Assembly: GCF_033807715.1 (NCBI RefSeq)
Contig: NC_084599.1
Location: 14,048,625 to 14,112,624, forward strand
Direction: 5' to 3'
Source of the DNA: Cololabis saira
Lineage: Eukaryota > Chordata > Actinopteri > Beloniformes > Belonidae
Length of the DNA: 64,000 bases
Shown: piece after piece, positions 1 through 14,380 of the stretch
Layout: the number at the start of each line of letters is the position of its first letter
Position numbering within the stretch: position 1 is the stretch's first letter
Translations under genes and position numbers: made by a program
Notes under the pieces: model-generated
The model's database searches: none
Told to the model about the DNA's origin: nothing
Seen by the model: only the letters and a program-made list of their open reading frames with translations

Positions 1-4
1 ATAT

Positions 5-58
5 GTATACAGTACAGACCAAACGTTTGGACACACCTTCTCATTCAAACAAATGGGG
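5..58. mobile_element. Tc1-like terminal repeat fragment
   Basis: The sequence around GTTTGGACACACCTTCTCAT resembles the terminal inverted repeat that many fish Tc1/mariner elements carry. Only one end is visible because the window starts here. The adjoining TG/TA microsatellite interrupts whatever followed. The identification rests on recalled similarity to fish Tc1 ends, so it is moderate only. Confidence 0.45.
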
Positions 59-59
59 A

Positions 60-61
<2 letters not shown>

Positions 62-118
<57 letters not shown>

Positions 119-122
119 ATAT

Positions 123-172
<50 letters not shown>

Positions 173-186
173 TATACACACACACA
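62..186. repeat. Compound (TG)n-(TA)n-(CA)n microsatellite
   Basis: About 50 bp of TG runs into about 65 bp of TA-rich repeat and then a short CA run. It lies in a FAM20B intron. The open frames across it are low-complexity artefacts. Confidence 0.95.
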
Positions 187-440
187 GGCACACACGTACA
201 TTTTTCCAAGAACATTGTGTACTTGATCTTAGTGGTAGTGATGTTACATCAAGTCTGAGTCAGTATTTGTGGTTAAGTTTTAGTGTCAGAGTTTGCCCCT
301 TTTATTTGCAATTGTTACAGCAATGTTAACCGGGGGGGTTTCCCACTTAAGAATCTCTTAGACTGTTTTTGAATACACTGTCTGGATGTTTTATGGTTAA
401 ATGGATTTACAGTCATCTTTTTCATTCTTCCTCTCTTTAG

Positions 441-612
441 GTAATAACACTTGTTTCTATGGAAAGTGTTACTACTGTCGGGAGACGGAGCCAGCGTGTG
501 CAGAGGCAGAAATAATGGAGGGGTCACTAACCCTTTGGCTGCCAGACGTCTGGCCGTTGCAGAAACACAGACACCCCTGGGGTCGCACATACAGAGAAGG
601 GAAACTGGCCAG
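441..612 (+). CDS. fam20b: FAM20B exon (first visible), glycosaminoglycan xylosylkinase, partial gene
   Basis: FAM20B is a type II Golgi kinase that phosphorylates the 2-OH of xylose in the proteoglycan linker tetrasaccharide and so promotes glycosaminoglycan chain extension. This exon encodes the Cys-rich stretch [20 protein letters not shown] and then the block ending [14 protein letters not shown], which matches vertebrate FAM20B much better than FAM20A or FAM20C. It has an AG acceptor (ctctctttag) and a GTGAGT donor. The first two bases complete a codon from an exon left of the window, and the last two (AG) join G of the next exon to give Arg. The N-terminal membrane anchor and early kinase lobe lie outside the window. 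Boundaries come from splice sites plus family alignment. Confidence 0.93.
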
Positions 613-1033
613 GTGAGTATTGAGCATGCAGTGACTGCAAAACCATTTTTTTTCTTTGTTTTTGCTCTTCTGAGGTTTATTTTGAAGGCTGCATATGTTG
701 CCTTGTTGATATTGTATGTCAAAAGCCTTACCGAAGTGACACTCCATCTACTCCTGTGTTCTTTATGACACTTCCTAACAGATCAGGATAAAATCTGTAA
801 CTTGTTTTGTTAATAAAGGCTGTGCTGCCTGTAAATGTTGACGTAAAGAAAATAAGGTCCGACTCAAAGTTGATCACATTTTTTGGAAAGCTTAGTTGAA
901 GTTCACTCGCTACATCCTGACCTGTAACATCCTGTCTTACTACATGTAGAAAGCTTAAAGATCTCAAAAAGCAACACATGATGCTATGATCTATATAAAT
1001 TTAAGAACAGATGACCAAGTCAATAACATCTGT

Positions 1034-1141
1034 CAGTCTGGAAAAGGTTACAGAGCCATTTCAGAGGTTTTGGGACTCCAGGGAACCACCAATATCCACA
1101 AGTGGAGAAAACATGGAACAGTGGTGAACCTCCCAACGAGA
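1034..1141 (+). pseudogene. Tc1/mariner transposase N-terminal (HTH) relic
   Basis: Read from 1034 the sequence gives QSGKGYRAISEVLGLQGTT followed by HKWRKHGTVVNLPT. This is the paired-like helix-turn-helix region of Tc1 transposases, including the usual KW.KHGTVVNLPR signature. Upstream and downstream frames are broken and no DDE catalytic region is present, so this is a dead fragment inside the FAM20B intron. Confidence 0.75.
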
Positions 1142-2068
1142 GTATTTAGTCATTATTTTTAAAACACATCAATATTGAAAAGTCAGAAAATCAAAGCTCA
1201 GCTCAAAAGGAAAACCAGTGAGTTCATTACTATTGCAACAACACGTCATCAGTAGGATAAAACTAACCTGTTTCACACGACAATCTCTCTGGTGGATCTG
1301 GTTCTGTCTGGGGGGGTTCTGGTTGTACTGCGGTCATTCCTACACTCCCCATAGGAATTAATAGGTTTTGCCAGAGCTCAGAGAGAGAGAGGTGGGCTCC
1401 CCAGCTCTCTGTAAGTCTTAAACAGGGATCTGCACAAAAGATCATTGTGTTTTATTTGAAAAGGTAAAATGTGGCCAGACACCGTAAAAACATGTCTGTC
1501 TGTTTTCATAATTTCTCATGATGAGTCCCCCACGTCAGTTCAATGAAGTTTGGAGTAGAGAAAGGCGAGGCATGGGCTGTGGCGTATGTGTTTCTGGGTG
1601 GCTCTATGTTGCCTCCATGATTTAGGGCATGGCTGTGTGGGTTGCTGTGGGTTATTTGGGAGGAAAAAGGGAAAAGACACCAAGAATCAATTGTGAGGTT
1701 GGCTAATTGTGGCAAAACTGCGATAGAGAGTCGTATCCTGGCTCCCCTTCCCTCTAGGGGAGAGGGGAGATGGTGGCAGACAAATGTAGTTTCTATGTAT
1801 TTTTGTCTGTGTTCACATCTATACGTGTGTGTATGGACGTCTTGTACCCAGAATGCCGCATCCAAAGATGTTCTGAGATGACTGTGATTAAACCTGCACT
1901 TTTTCATGAGCCATATTTGATTTTCTTGACAGTGAGGAAAAAGAATAAGAACATTGATTATAATGAATGAAAATTAAACAGAGTACGGCATTCAAATCAG
2001 TCCTTTGAAAGATATATGCAATTGCTGTTATTGCCTCCCACACAACTCACTCTCCCATTGACTTGTTT

Positions 2069-2074
<6 letters not shown>

Positions 2075-2126
<52 letters not shown>
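2075..2126. repeat. (TA)n microsatellite
   Basis: About 26 uninterrupted TA units. Confidence 0.97.
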
Positions 2127-2127
<1 letters not shown>

Positions 2128-4066
2128 CAATGATCTGTCTCAGCTTGTCTGCAGGCATGTTTAAGATCACAAGTATTGTCATTCAGTAAAGGATCAGAGA
2201 GTGCTGAATTACCTTTCCTGCTCTGAGGAGCAACAGAGTCCAGTTTCACAGCTCAGTCAAAGAAGGTGGCCAGCTCATCAACACAGTTCACCGTCATTGA
2301 GGACAAAGAGAAAAGTTTCTTTTTAAAAAGTTAGAAAAACCACCGTGGACACGGAGGAACCTCCAAGTGGGTTTCAGTGGGGACGGTACACAGGAAACAG
2401 GGTCACAGGAAACGTTTGTCTTAAAGAGCTAGAAATGGAACCGGGAGCTGTGAAGGGAGGATTTTAGCACCATAGCTGCTCCCTTGGTGGCACAAGAGAA
2501 ACTGGGATGTCAAAGTTGAGAAGTCCTTCAGCAAGAAGGTCTTGTTTGCTAGTGATGTAACACTGATCGAAGCCAAATGAAGAATTTGGTTCTCTCTTGG
2601 TAAACGGTAATCATAACGAGCTATAGAAGTCGAGGAAAACCTTTCCAGCCACATATTTCACAAATCATCCTTTTTAAAAAAAACAAAGTGTAATATGAAT
2701 AAATGACAAGCTGATTTTTGCAGTCGATGTTACCTCTTGAAGGAGATGGTCCACTTGGACTACATGAGTGAGAATGAACATATCCAAATTATTATGATCG
2801 TTTTTTGACCTATAGACATTTGCTGAACTTTGTGCCAGACGTTTCTTGGCAGGCATGTGGAAGTTGGCATTACATCAAAACAAAGTGAAAGTGCAGAAAT
2901 GTCCCCAGAAACAGAAGCGGCCCCATTCTCTGCCAATCATGTTCCAGTATTGTCTCACAAATATTAGATTTTTGCTGTTGTTGGTACTAATGACTCATGC
3001 TGGATAGAATCTGGTGTACATGTGGGTCGTCCCCGAGGTCTTGTAGTGTCACATGAAAGTGAAGCAAAGAACATGAGCCTCCAAATCAGATCTTTGCCAT
3101 ATCAGAACTGAAGAGCGTAGCTGGTAATGTCAATGTTGCCTTCAAGTGGCTTCAATCAATTAAAACATTTCTAAACCACACCAGTAGTGTGAATGCTTAA
3201 TGGGTGTGCTCGGTAAAAGTAATGTGAAACTGTAATTGTTTGCTCTCAGCTGAAGCACAGCTGTCTGCCAGAACAGCTTAAAAGAAAGGAAACCACATTT
3301 TTACAGTAAATGGATTCACATCTAATTTTTGTGTCTTATTACCCATTTTTTTGTTTTATTCAAGTTACAAATATATTTTTTTGGATTTTTCTCTGGGAAT
3401 GATCTAAATTGTTCCCTTTTTAAGTAAAGCGTACCAGTAGTTTGGACCAGGACTGTGCATGTCAGCGCATCTGCATTTATGTTGTTGCCATATTCAAATA
3501 GAGCCGTCGTTCCTCATCTTTTAAATCCTGATTTTCCAGCATGGCGTTACTCTTTTTGTTGTATTTTTTCTGCTTTATTAAAGTTGCTTAGGGAGGATAT
3601 ATTAAGGTGAATATTCTGGATAAATAATGCTTACACGTGGACAGAAAAGCACCGATCAGCGCATCGCACCAGCCTCTTCAGATATAATTTCCCTTCTTCA
3701 AGATAATTTACTCTGGCTGGTCACTAAATATTAAGGAAAACTGAAATTAAGGAATTAATTAAAAGCAAGTTTTGGAGTTCTGGGACTGAAATGAAGCTTC
3801 CCGCTGAGTAATTATAACGTAATCAAGCTTTCAGTGGGAAAATGTAATGTCAAACAAGTGTTGACATAAATGTTGTGAGTTGAAACATCAACAATGGGAG
3901 GACTTGGCATCATCTCCCTGATCGTGTAAATACACTTCACCTGCATGATCTTATCTTCTGTACGTTTATTTAAGGGCCATTGGTTTTGTGTTTGCCCATC
4001 CATGACCATTTGCTCATGGGCATGTGAAGCATATTTTGAGATTTCATCTGTGTTTTTGTTATTCAG

Positions 4067-4258
4067 GTGGGAGTACGATGAAAGCTACTGCGACGCGGTG
4101 AAGAAAATGCCCCCGTACGATGCGGGGCCAAGGCTACTGGATGTTATTGACACTGCTGTTTTCGATTATCTCATTGGGAATGCTGATCGACATCACTATG
4201 AGAGTTTCCAGGATGACGGCGGCGCCAGCATGCTCATACTGCTCGACAATGCAAAAAG
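4067..4258 (+). CDS. fam20b: FAM20B exon (catalytic core)
   Basis: This 192 bp exon continues the frame with [20 protein letters not shown] and then the kinase core. It contains [12 protein letters not shown], whose Asp is the catalytic base in Fam20 kinases, and LILLDNAK, whose Asp is the metal-binding residue that replaces the DFG Asp. Both key residues are present, so the catalytic core appears intact. The acceptor is attcag and the donor is GTAAAT after the AG of the split Ser codon. The Cys in ESYCDAV is also a conserved FAM20 residue. Confidence 0.95.
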
Positions 4259-5896
4259 GTAAATGGCAGCGTGAAGGCATCAAAGTCAAGTCTCCCTGCA
4301 GCTTTAACATGAGTGAAGACAAATAAATCAGCCGGAGCCACTTACTGGAAATGTCTATATTTTACACTTTCCATTAACATTGTGATTTTTTTTTTTTTTT
4401 TTTTATATATTAAGCTCACATTTCCATCTTATTTTCAGGTTCAGTTGGTTTCTTTTCATGTTTTCTAGCATTTGCCTTCTTTTCAAGAACTTCCTTATCA
4501 CCAGTGAAACTACTTCACAACTGACTCATGACGAACTACCACCCCCGGGAACTTAAAACAAATCAAAACTTAATGCTGGAAATTTTTCAACAAACACTTT
4601 GTGGGATGATGTTAGGTTTGGTGATAAATAAACCTTTTGAAGGGAATTAAGTGTGTGTGTGCATGTGCATGCGTTTTTTTCAGATCCTTATGTCAGGAAG
4701 AGACCAACTCTTGGATTCAGATAAAAGTCTGAGCTTCTTGCCAGCTACCAGACAGTCTCATAGTTGTAGCATTATGCTCTGATGTCAAACTGAACCAAAA
4801 ACAAGTCCCACTGACTTAGTTTTAGGTTGTTTCCAATTGGGAAAGAAATTCCCTCAGACGAGCTGCTGTCTTAAAGAAGCAGAATACGCTCTTCTTGAAT
4901 GGGAAGCTGATTTATGAGAAACGTGTTCAAGGTACAGCTGATGCCCCCTGCTTGCACATCCTCTTTGTGAGTAAGAGCAGAGTGGGGGTTGAAGCACCCC
5001 TGACATTTCACAAAGGGAAGCAAAGGGGGCTGAATTGGCACATTTCTGTCAAAGGTTGGAGTAAATCATGTCTGGAGATTTGCAAGAAGTTTGAAAATAT
5101 ACTACAAAATGCTCAGACTTCACACCTCCAGAATCACGACTCTGAAAACATGAAGTTGCACTTGCTTTGAACTAGCCACAAATGAGAGGTGTGCATCATT
5201 GTGAAGGTGGGGACGATGGTACGAGCGCCCCCACATCCAGCAGCAGAGGATGCACATTTCAGTTTGCAAACCATTGTAGAAAATAGGCATGCAGCAATCC
5301 AATATGTGGGAAAGTGCAGCTTTAATTATATAAAGACCATTTCCTCCTAAAACAAAATACAGTTGGGTCACTGGGCAGCGCAGTGAACACCAGTTTCTCC
5401 CAGACGCCTGGTGCCTGGGCGATAGCTGCTACAAACACTGGGAGAGCTTAGTGCTAATACTCCAGAGATGTCAGTGTTACAGAAATACTCACTCACTCTG
5501 CAGCAAAAACTCAGTTTCCCTCCACCAAAGTTTTTTTTTTTTTTTTAACAGTGCCTCACCCTTCACAGATGATAGATGTTTCCTCTTATCAGTCTCTTTT
5601 CAGAATGTAAAATCTTTTTAAGCTATAAAATAAACAAATAAATGCTTCTTGAATGAATCGCCTACTCCACCTTGAAGTGGGAACACTGCAGCGCAGCACA
5701 CCGCTCCTAACAACATGACTGCTAGCGGCAGCTTTACACGCTTTGTGCACGGATGAAGTGCAACTGCTACATGAGGACTGTAGCCTAACTCAAACCTACG
5801 TTGAACCCTTCAACCTCTGACAGGGTGGGACCTGTTTTTGGATTACTTAGTGTAATATTTACATATTTTAAGATTATCCAGTTGCTGCCTGGCTGA

Positions 5897-5919
5897 CCCC
5901 CCCCCCCCCCCCCCCCCCC
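5897..5919. repeat. Poly-C tract (23 nt)
   Basis: An uninterrupted C run directly abuts the GGGCCC-family copy that starts at 5920. In other copies this place holds a shorter C-rich stretch (8287-8302), so the tract may be an internal slippage site of the repeat. Confidence 0.95.
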
Positions 5920-6522
5920 ATGAAATTTGATATTTCATGGTTTGCATTAATGGGCGTGACCTAATGGCTCAACAGCGCCCCCTAGAGAACTTTGTGCCTC
6001 AAGCCCCACAATACGGTTTGACGTACATGCACGAAAATTGGTACACACCTGTATCATGTCGCAACCATATTTGATAGTTCCTACTTTCTGCCATAACTGT
6101 TGAATGGTTTAATATAAAGAGTCGTGGGTGATGTCATCGGACTTGGTTTTGAGTCCTTGCACATAATTGGTGCAAATTAGCCCTGCCTCTTTTTCTTATT
6201 GGTCAATATTTAATAGTCCCTATTCTCTGCTGTAACTTTTGAACGGGTTGTGATAAAGACATGTGGGTGGTGTCATCGGATTCGGTATTGAGTCCTTGAC
6301 CTTCATTGGCCTGAATTAGCCCCGCCCCTTCTTCTGATTGGTGAATATTTGATAGTTCCTATTTTCTACCATAATTTGAATACTTTGATAGAGAGTCGTG
6401 GCTGGTTTCATCCGCTAAATGTCCAGCCCTGAAGAATCTACATGCAAGTCATACAAGCTTCCACTGCAGCCTGAACATGCACAAGAGTGCGAGGGCCCGA
6501 TCAACGCTGCTTGCAGTTTTAA
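5920..6522 (+). repeat. GGGCCC-family interspersed repeat, 5'-truncated copy
   Basis: It starts inside the family at ATGAAATTTGATATTTCATG and carries the family blocks TTTGCATTAATGGGCGTG and CAACAGCGCCCCCTAGAG. It also carries two rounds of the block 'taacttttgaa... agagtcgtgggtggtgtcatcgg'. It ends with GAGTGCGAGGGCCCGATCAA and GCTGCTTGCAGTTTTAAT, the same end seen reversed at 46518. No coding capacity is evident. The 5' half present at 7952 is missing. Confidence 0.8.
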
Positions 6523-7575
6523 TATGTATTTATTTTTTCAACCTATGCACTGGTATGGAACTGGCTCTATTATCGGGATGACTGTTCATATGCCTTTCTT
6601 TGTACCTTGTGCCGGAGTATACCGCTAAAGGGCACATTGGGGAAAAATGAAAATGGAGAAAAAAAGAGTGTTTTCTTAATATTAAAAGAAACGATAATGT
6701 TTATGAACGGTTTTAAAGACTACAAATCAAGGACAATGTATATCTGCTCACATCTGCATTGCATCCTTTATACATCTATATTTGATTCCGGAGAATGCGC
6801 TAAGCCGATGTTCCACACCAATGCAGGATTCATCAGACAGCCTTCATGAGTTGAGATGATCACAAGAAACCTGTGCACCAAAGAGGGATCATTGCTCGAG
6901 AAAGGCCTCAGCCCAACTTGGCGATAAATCTGTGAGCAGCAATACTTGAAATGTCTTACTAACTATAGCTATGAAAATTTGTAGTTCCAGAGCCAAAAAA
7001 CCTTACTGTACTGAGATTGGTGCATGATTGGTGGACCTTATCTCACCCTCCTTTCACTCCTTCATTTTCAGGAAAAAAGTAAGAAATCTTACTAATATTA
7101 ACTCCTATTTCTATTTTTGGCCTGGCATAATTTCTCCAAATCCAAACCACTGACTACATCTAGCTGCCTCATCTGACATTTCATTTTCACTCTGTTCCGC
7201 AATAATGCAACTGGTGATCTAGCTATGACACCCCTGCATCCCACTTCTATTGGAGAAATCCTATCTTTCCATCCTCCCTGCTCAGCTTCTGACCCTAACT
7301 CTGTGTACCTCAGCTTTTCCCTTTCATAGGTCTCCACTGAGTCTTTCCAGGGAATGTCAGAGTAAAGTATACTATTTGCTGACTAACTGATTATAAGACT
7401 GTATCAGGTCTTTAACTAGTTACTAGTACATATGCTACTTAATGTGAAATGATCTCAAACTATACTTGCATTTCCCAATCAATAGCAGCTCCTGAAACAT
7501 ATGTATAATTAAAAGCAAGTATATTTTCAATGCTTTCAGAACCGATGGTAGTGGCTGTCTCTGTGTTGATAGATG

Positions 7576-7578
<3 letters not shown>

Positions 7579-7653
<75 letters not shown>
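7579..7653. repeat. (TA)n microsatellite
   Basis: About 37 TA units, followed by a T-rich stretch. Confidence 0.97.
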
Positions 7654-7656
<3 letters not shown>

Positions 7657-7951
7657 TTTTTATTTTTTTTAATTACTTAATTTCTTTTCACCTGCAATGT
7701 ATTAAAAAGAAAAAGATGACAAGGGGGCTAGAAAGTAAGTGAAAGACCATTTTAATTATGTTACTTCAACCATGTAAAGCCAACAGCAGCCAACAGGTGA
7801 CTGTAATGATCATTATACAACAGTAGTATCCATTATAGGCTGAGTCTTTGAAAGACGACAGAGACTTTCACTTAATAAAATGGCATTCAATATCACAGAT
7901 TGCCACTGCCGTACACTGGGCCATTGTGATGTGTTGCCAAAGTGTTGTATT

Positions 7952-8680
7952 TAGGGCCCGAGCACTTACAGTGCGAAGGCCCTATTGTATCTGTAGGAAT
8001 GTTTCTTTTTTTTTTTAATTCTTTCTTTCTTCTGACGAAAGGAGGGCCTTTTTGCTCTTGGCGCCATCGCCGAAACCGAACAGGAAGTCGGCCATTTTGA
8101 ACATTTTGAATTAATTGTCGTCATTTTGGCAAAATTTATGCCATTTCTTCAGCCGCTTCAGAGCCCGAACCGTAACTTGCACCCAGGTGTGTTATACATC
8201 AAAATATGCGTCTCCATCCTGCGACGACGCGCATTACTTTTCTCTTTCAAAAGCTTTACCGTGGCGACGCTAGACGCCAAAAAGTGCGCCCCCCCCCCCC
8301 CCTTCATGTGATTGGTCCATATTTGATAGTTCCCCAAAAGTCACCAAATTTTGCATGCAAGCCAGGCCTGGCGGTAAATTTGATATTTCATGGTTTGCAT
8401 TAATGGGCGTGGCCTAACGGCTCAACAGCGCCCTCTACAAAAGTTTTCTCTGCCATGACCTTTGAATGGTTTGACATAGAGAGTTGTGGGTGGTGTCATC
8501 GGACTCGGTTTTGAGTACTTGACCTTCATTGGTGCAAATTAGCCCCGCCCCTTCTTCTGATTGGTCGATATTTCATAGTTCCTATTTTCGGCCATAACTT
8601 TTGAATGGTTTGACATAAAGAGTCGTGGGTGGTGTCATCGTACTTAGTTTTCAGTCCTTGACCTTAATTGGTGCAAATTG
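7952..8680 (+). repeat. GGGCCC-family interspersed repeat, 5' end present
   Basis: It begins TAGGGCCCGAGCAC, then GTGCGAAGGCCCTATTG and ATCTGTAGGAAT, as do the copies at 38502 and (reversed) 50419. It continues through the GCGACGACGCGCATTACTTT and GGTTTGCATTAATGGGCGTG blocks and two rounds of the 'gtcgtgggtggtgtcatcg' block. It breaks off near 8680, before the GCTTGCAGTTTTAAT end. It lies just upstream of a FAM20B exon. Confidence 0.8.
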
Positions 8681-8864
8681 CACGCGCGGATTTTCCTGAG
8701 TGGGGTGCAGCACAGACTTGTGACATTTATTGTGCCTCTTCGCACTTCTTGCTGCTAAAATCAACAGATGTGTTTTGTTAGCTTTCTGCAGATTTAATCT
8801 GTGGCAGCTCTCTGGCTTTATATGTTTTAATTTATAATCTGTTGATTTTCTTTTTCTTTTGCAG

Positions 8865-8924
8865 CTTTGGGAACGCGGCTCTGGATGAACGAAGCATCTT
8901 GGCACCACTCTATCAGTGCTGCAT
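8865..8924 (+). CDS. fam20b: FAM20B exon (60 bp)
   Basis: This short exon is too small for a simple ORF scan. After completing the split Ser it encodes [19 protein letters not shown], matching the FAM20B segment that follows the metal-binding Asp. The acceptor is ttttgcag and the donor is GTAAGT. It ends with AT of a split codon that becomes ATG (Met) with the next exon. Confidence 0.95.
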
Positions 8925-9033
8925 GTAAGTTGGGAACTTTTCCAATATCGGCTCTTCCTCTGAGGTTTTTTTTGGGGTTTTTTCAAAAGGTTTTATCTTC
9001 ATTTTGCATAATTTTTTTTCTTTTGTCTGGCAG

Positions 9034-9265
9034 GATTCGTGTGTCCACTTGGAACAGGTTAAACTTGCTAAAGGGTGGAGCTCTGAGTTCAGCTATGCGG
9101 CAAGCTCTGGCGTTCGACCCCATTTCTCCAGTCCTGGCTGAACCACATCTCGCAGCCCTGGATAGGCGTCTATCTGGAATCATGGCCACCGTGAAGCAGT
9201 GCATGGAGGCGCAGGGGCCAGACAACACTCTTATAGAGGACCGAATGAACCTTCCACACCCTTAG
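9034..9265 (+). CDS. fam20b: FAM20B last coding exon and stop
   Basis: The exon encodes [20 protein letters not shown], then [19 protein letters not shown] and [11 protein letters not shown], and ends EDRMNLPHP before TAG. This is the C-terminal helical end of FAM20B and closes at the family's usual place (human ends EDRMPLSHL). The intron before it is only 109 bp. Together the four exons give about 218 residues of uninterrupted frame, so the gene looks functional. The 3' UTR should follow; no polyadenylation site could be assigned with confidence. Confidence 0.95.
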
Positions 9266-9712
9266 AAACTGAGTGTGAGATTACACAGCCTCCCTGGCCT
9301 TGACCAGGTACTAAACCAAACGGATCAGCCCCACCACCAGGAATATATGAATCATTGTGGTGGACCAAAGACGGTGGATTTCATAATCCCTTGTCCAAAC
9401 ATTGTTGCTCTGTGAAGACCGGAGTAGTGAATGGAAAGGTAACACAGGAATGTAGCTGTATAAACTTCCTCTCAGGACCATTTTCAATCAAGAACCAAGT
9501 CTGCTGTAAGAACTGTCTGACTTTTACAGCTGGGGTCAGCAAAACTGTGGCCCTGTGCCAAATCCTCCCCCGATGTCACGCTTTCCTGCAAGACTCAGCT
9601 GAGGAGGAAGGATGGCGGTCATAGAGATGAGCACACTTTCAAATGGGAAATTTCAAATGAGCCACCCACGTCTCAGATACAGACGCTGCCATCAGGCTTT
9701 CTGTTTCAGGCT

Positions 9713-12650
<2,938 letters not shown>

Positions 12651-12661
12651 AAAGAGTGAAC

Positions 12662-12775
12662 AGGTGGGACTAGAATCTCACCATTTTTCTTTACTACGTA
12701 CACTTCAGACTTCCAGTCACAGGTCAAGTCAGAGTCCTGTCATCTGCAGAAACAGTCAGATGACTCTAAAGTTGA
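12662..12775 (+). pseudogene. LINE reverse-transcriptase relic (YSDD-type palm fragment)
   Basis: One frame reads ISPFFFTTYTSDFQ followed by SESCHLQKQSDDS. This resembles the palm region of fish non-LTR reverse transcriptases, where LSPFLFTLYTSDFQ is followed by the catalytic Y-x-DD box. Here the Tyr is replaced (QSDD) and surrounding frames are broken. A sister fragment sits at 32990-33120. Confidence 0.6.
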
Positions 12776-13751
12776 GGTGGAGGAGTTCACCTGACGCTCA
12801 CCTGGACACCAGACTGGACCGGAGACAAAACCGCGACGGTGTCTTCGAGAGAGGACAGAGCAGACTTTCTTTGCTGAACCTTCGGCTCTTCAGTGTTTGC
12901 AGCCAGATGTTTTTTTTACATCTTCTAAGTCTGTTGTGGAGAGTGCAACCACACCTGCAGCCACCTGTTTGCAGCATCAGAGAGAGGGATTTCAAAATAA
13001 CTAAATAGCTGAAAAAGATGACTGGCTCTGTTCTGGAGCCTCTAGAGCTGAAAGAAGGAAACTTCATGAAATGAAAACGATGATTGAAGTCCTGATGGAA
13101 CTGTGATTGTGTGTTCATACTGAGTGAAATGTTTCGACCCAGACTGAGGCGTAAAGGCCGCCTCACCATTCTGCCGTTTCTACCTGGCCGTATCTGACCT
13201 CCATGGATCTCTGCCATGAAATCAAATAACAAACGGTAGGCAAGTCGGTCAAATGTAGTGATGATGCTTCCACTTCCTTCCTTTTGTACTAATTACCCTT
13301 CTATGTCTAGCCTTGCAGAGAATTATGTTTTCTAGTTTTCTGCACTGCTGGATAGGGCACTTGGAATGTTGTATTTCAATAAGATGACAGTTATCTTCTC
13401 ATATTAATTATTACATTTGACACTTTAACCAGAATGAGACTGGACATTTCTGTGATGGTTGTAGTTGTATGTCTTCTTCAACATTAGCTGCTGTATGGAG
13501 TTCCGAATTGAAGTTTGACCACTTTTTGGGTTCCAGGGTGTTTGCTCAGGGAAAGTGACTTTGTGAAACAACTGATGCTTAACGTGATATTTGAACTGAG
13601 TTGCAGTTTTTCAAAAGTTTTTTTTTTTTTTTTTTTACTTCTGTCTTTGGTTTCGTAGGAAAAAAAAAAGTGTGTGTCTGGCTTCCTCGGGTGGTCTCGA
13701 GTCCCATGATGAGAATAATGATGAAAACTGTGATTGAAGCATGCAATGAAG
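12776..13751. other. Upstream of the TNFSF4-like gene, no gene recognised
   Basis: AT-rich sequence with a T run at 13619-13637. No coding region is recognised. It may hold distal promoter sequence of the TNFSF4-like gene, but no specific site can be supported. Confidence 0.5.
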
Positions 13752-13883
13752 GCTGATTTATGGTTCCGCGTTACACCAACGCAGGGCCTTCGGCGTAGGG
13801 TACGCGGCGACGCACAAGGTACGCCGCGTACCCTACGCCGGCCCCTACGGCGTAGGCTCTGCGTCGATTTAACGCGGAACCAT
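13752..13883. mobile_element. Foldback MITE, copy 1
   Basis: This 132 bp element is almost one long palindrome. The left end GCTGATTTATGGTTCCGCGT pairs with the right end TTAACGCGGAACCAT. Inner CGTAGGGTACG motifs face CGTACCCTACG motifs. Two relatives lie at 14250-14366 and 45225-45305. It sits about 190 bp upstream of the TNFSF4-like start codon, so it is probably in or next to the promoter or 5' UTR. No coding capacity. Confidence 0.85.
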
Positions 13884-14070
13884 GATTGAGTGTGAGTAAT
13901 GTGAGTGAAAGAGAGAGAGAGAGTGCATCCAGACCGGACCCCCCCGCCCCTCCACCAACGCAAACTCAAGCAAAAGCATAAATCTCCGATCATGAGCGTG
14001 ATCTTTCCAGTCACTCCCCTCCTCCAGAAGAGTTAAAGCCGCGGCGGCTCCTGCAGGAGCCCACACCGTG

Positions 14071-14214
14071 ATGGAGCAGCGCCGGACGGATGCGCAGGGA
14101 GGTCTGGTCCGCCGCGGGGGGCGGAGGAGCAAGCTGGCGGTGGTGGTGGTGGTGCAGAACCTGCTGATGGTGGCCGGCCTGCTGGCCGTCTTCCTGGTGC
14201 GGCCGCAGCCCCTG
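14071..14214 (+). CDS. tnfsf4: TNFSF4 (OX40 ligand)-like, exon 1
   Basis: The start codon has G at -3 and G at +4. The 48 codons encode a basic cytoplasmic tail (about residues 1-21, many Arg) and a single hydrophobic span (about 22-43: KLAVVVVVQNLLMVAGLLAV) with no signal peptide, which is the type II layout of TNF ligands. The exon ends in phase 0 at a GTGAGT donor. OX40 ligand is displayed on antigen-presenting cells and co-stimulates T cells through TNFRSF4. The exon is GC-rich and lies between two foldback MITEs. With exons 2 and 3 the protein is 186 residues; human OX40L is 183. Confidence 0.85.
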
Positions 14215-14249
14215 GTGAGTAGAAAAAAACTATTTATTTATTAAACTTA

Positions 14250-14366
14250 AATTATGGTCCCGGGTTAAATCGACGCAGAGCCTACGCGTAGCCTACGGCG
14301 TAGGTGCGCGTCGCCGAATACTTTACGGCGTAGGCTCTGCGTTAATGTGACGCGGGACCATAAATC
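14250..14366. mobile_element. Foldback MITE, copy 2 (in TNFSF4-like intron 1)
   Basis: The ends ATTATGGTCCCGGGTTAAAT and TGACGCGGGACCATAAAT are inverted copies. The interior repeats CTACGCGTAGCCTACGGCGT-type motifs. It is the same family as 13752-13883, differing at GTTCCGCG versus GTCCCGGG. It starts 36 bp after the exon 1 donor. Confidence 0.85.
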
Positions 14367-14380
14367 GTGCTTTAGGCTCC

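Larger units (their letters stand above)
613..4066 (+). other. FAM20B intron (3.45 kb)
   Basis: No host coding sequence is recognised here. It holds a Tc1-transposase relic (1034-1141), a (TA)n array (2075-2126) and otherwise AT-rich unique-looking sequence. Open frames such as those at 1506-1907 and 3812-4009 have no recognisable domain and are not called. Confidence 0.7.
4259..8864 (+). other. FAM20B intron (4.6 kb), repeat-rich
   Basis: It contains a poly-C tract (5897-5919), two copies of the GGGCCC repeat family (5920-6522 and 7952-8680) and a long (TA)n array (7579-7653). The remaining sequence is AT-rich with no supported gene. Open frames at 4895-5170 and 7098-7337 show no family signature. 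Confidence 0.7.

Noticed and set aside
441..9265. FAM20C or FAM20A instead of FAM20B
   Set aside because: The blocks [33 protein letters not shown] and the EDRM..P ending are FAM20B-specific; FAM20C has different wording and a longer C-terminus.
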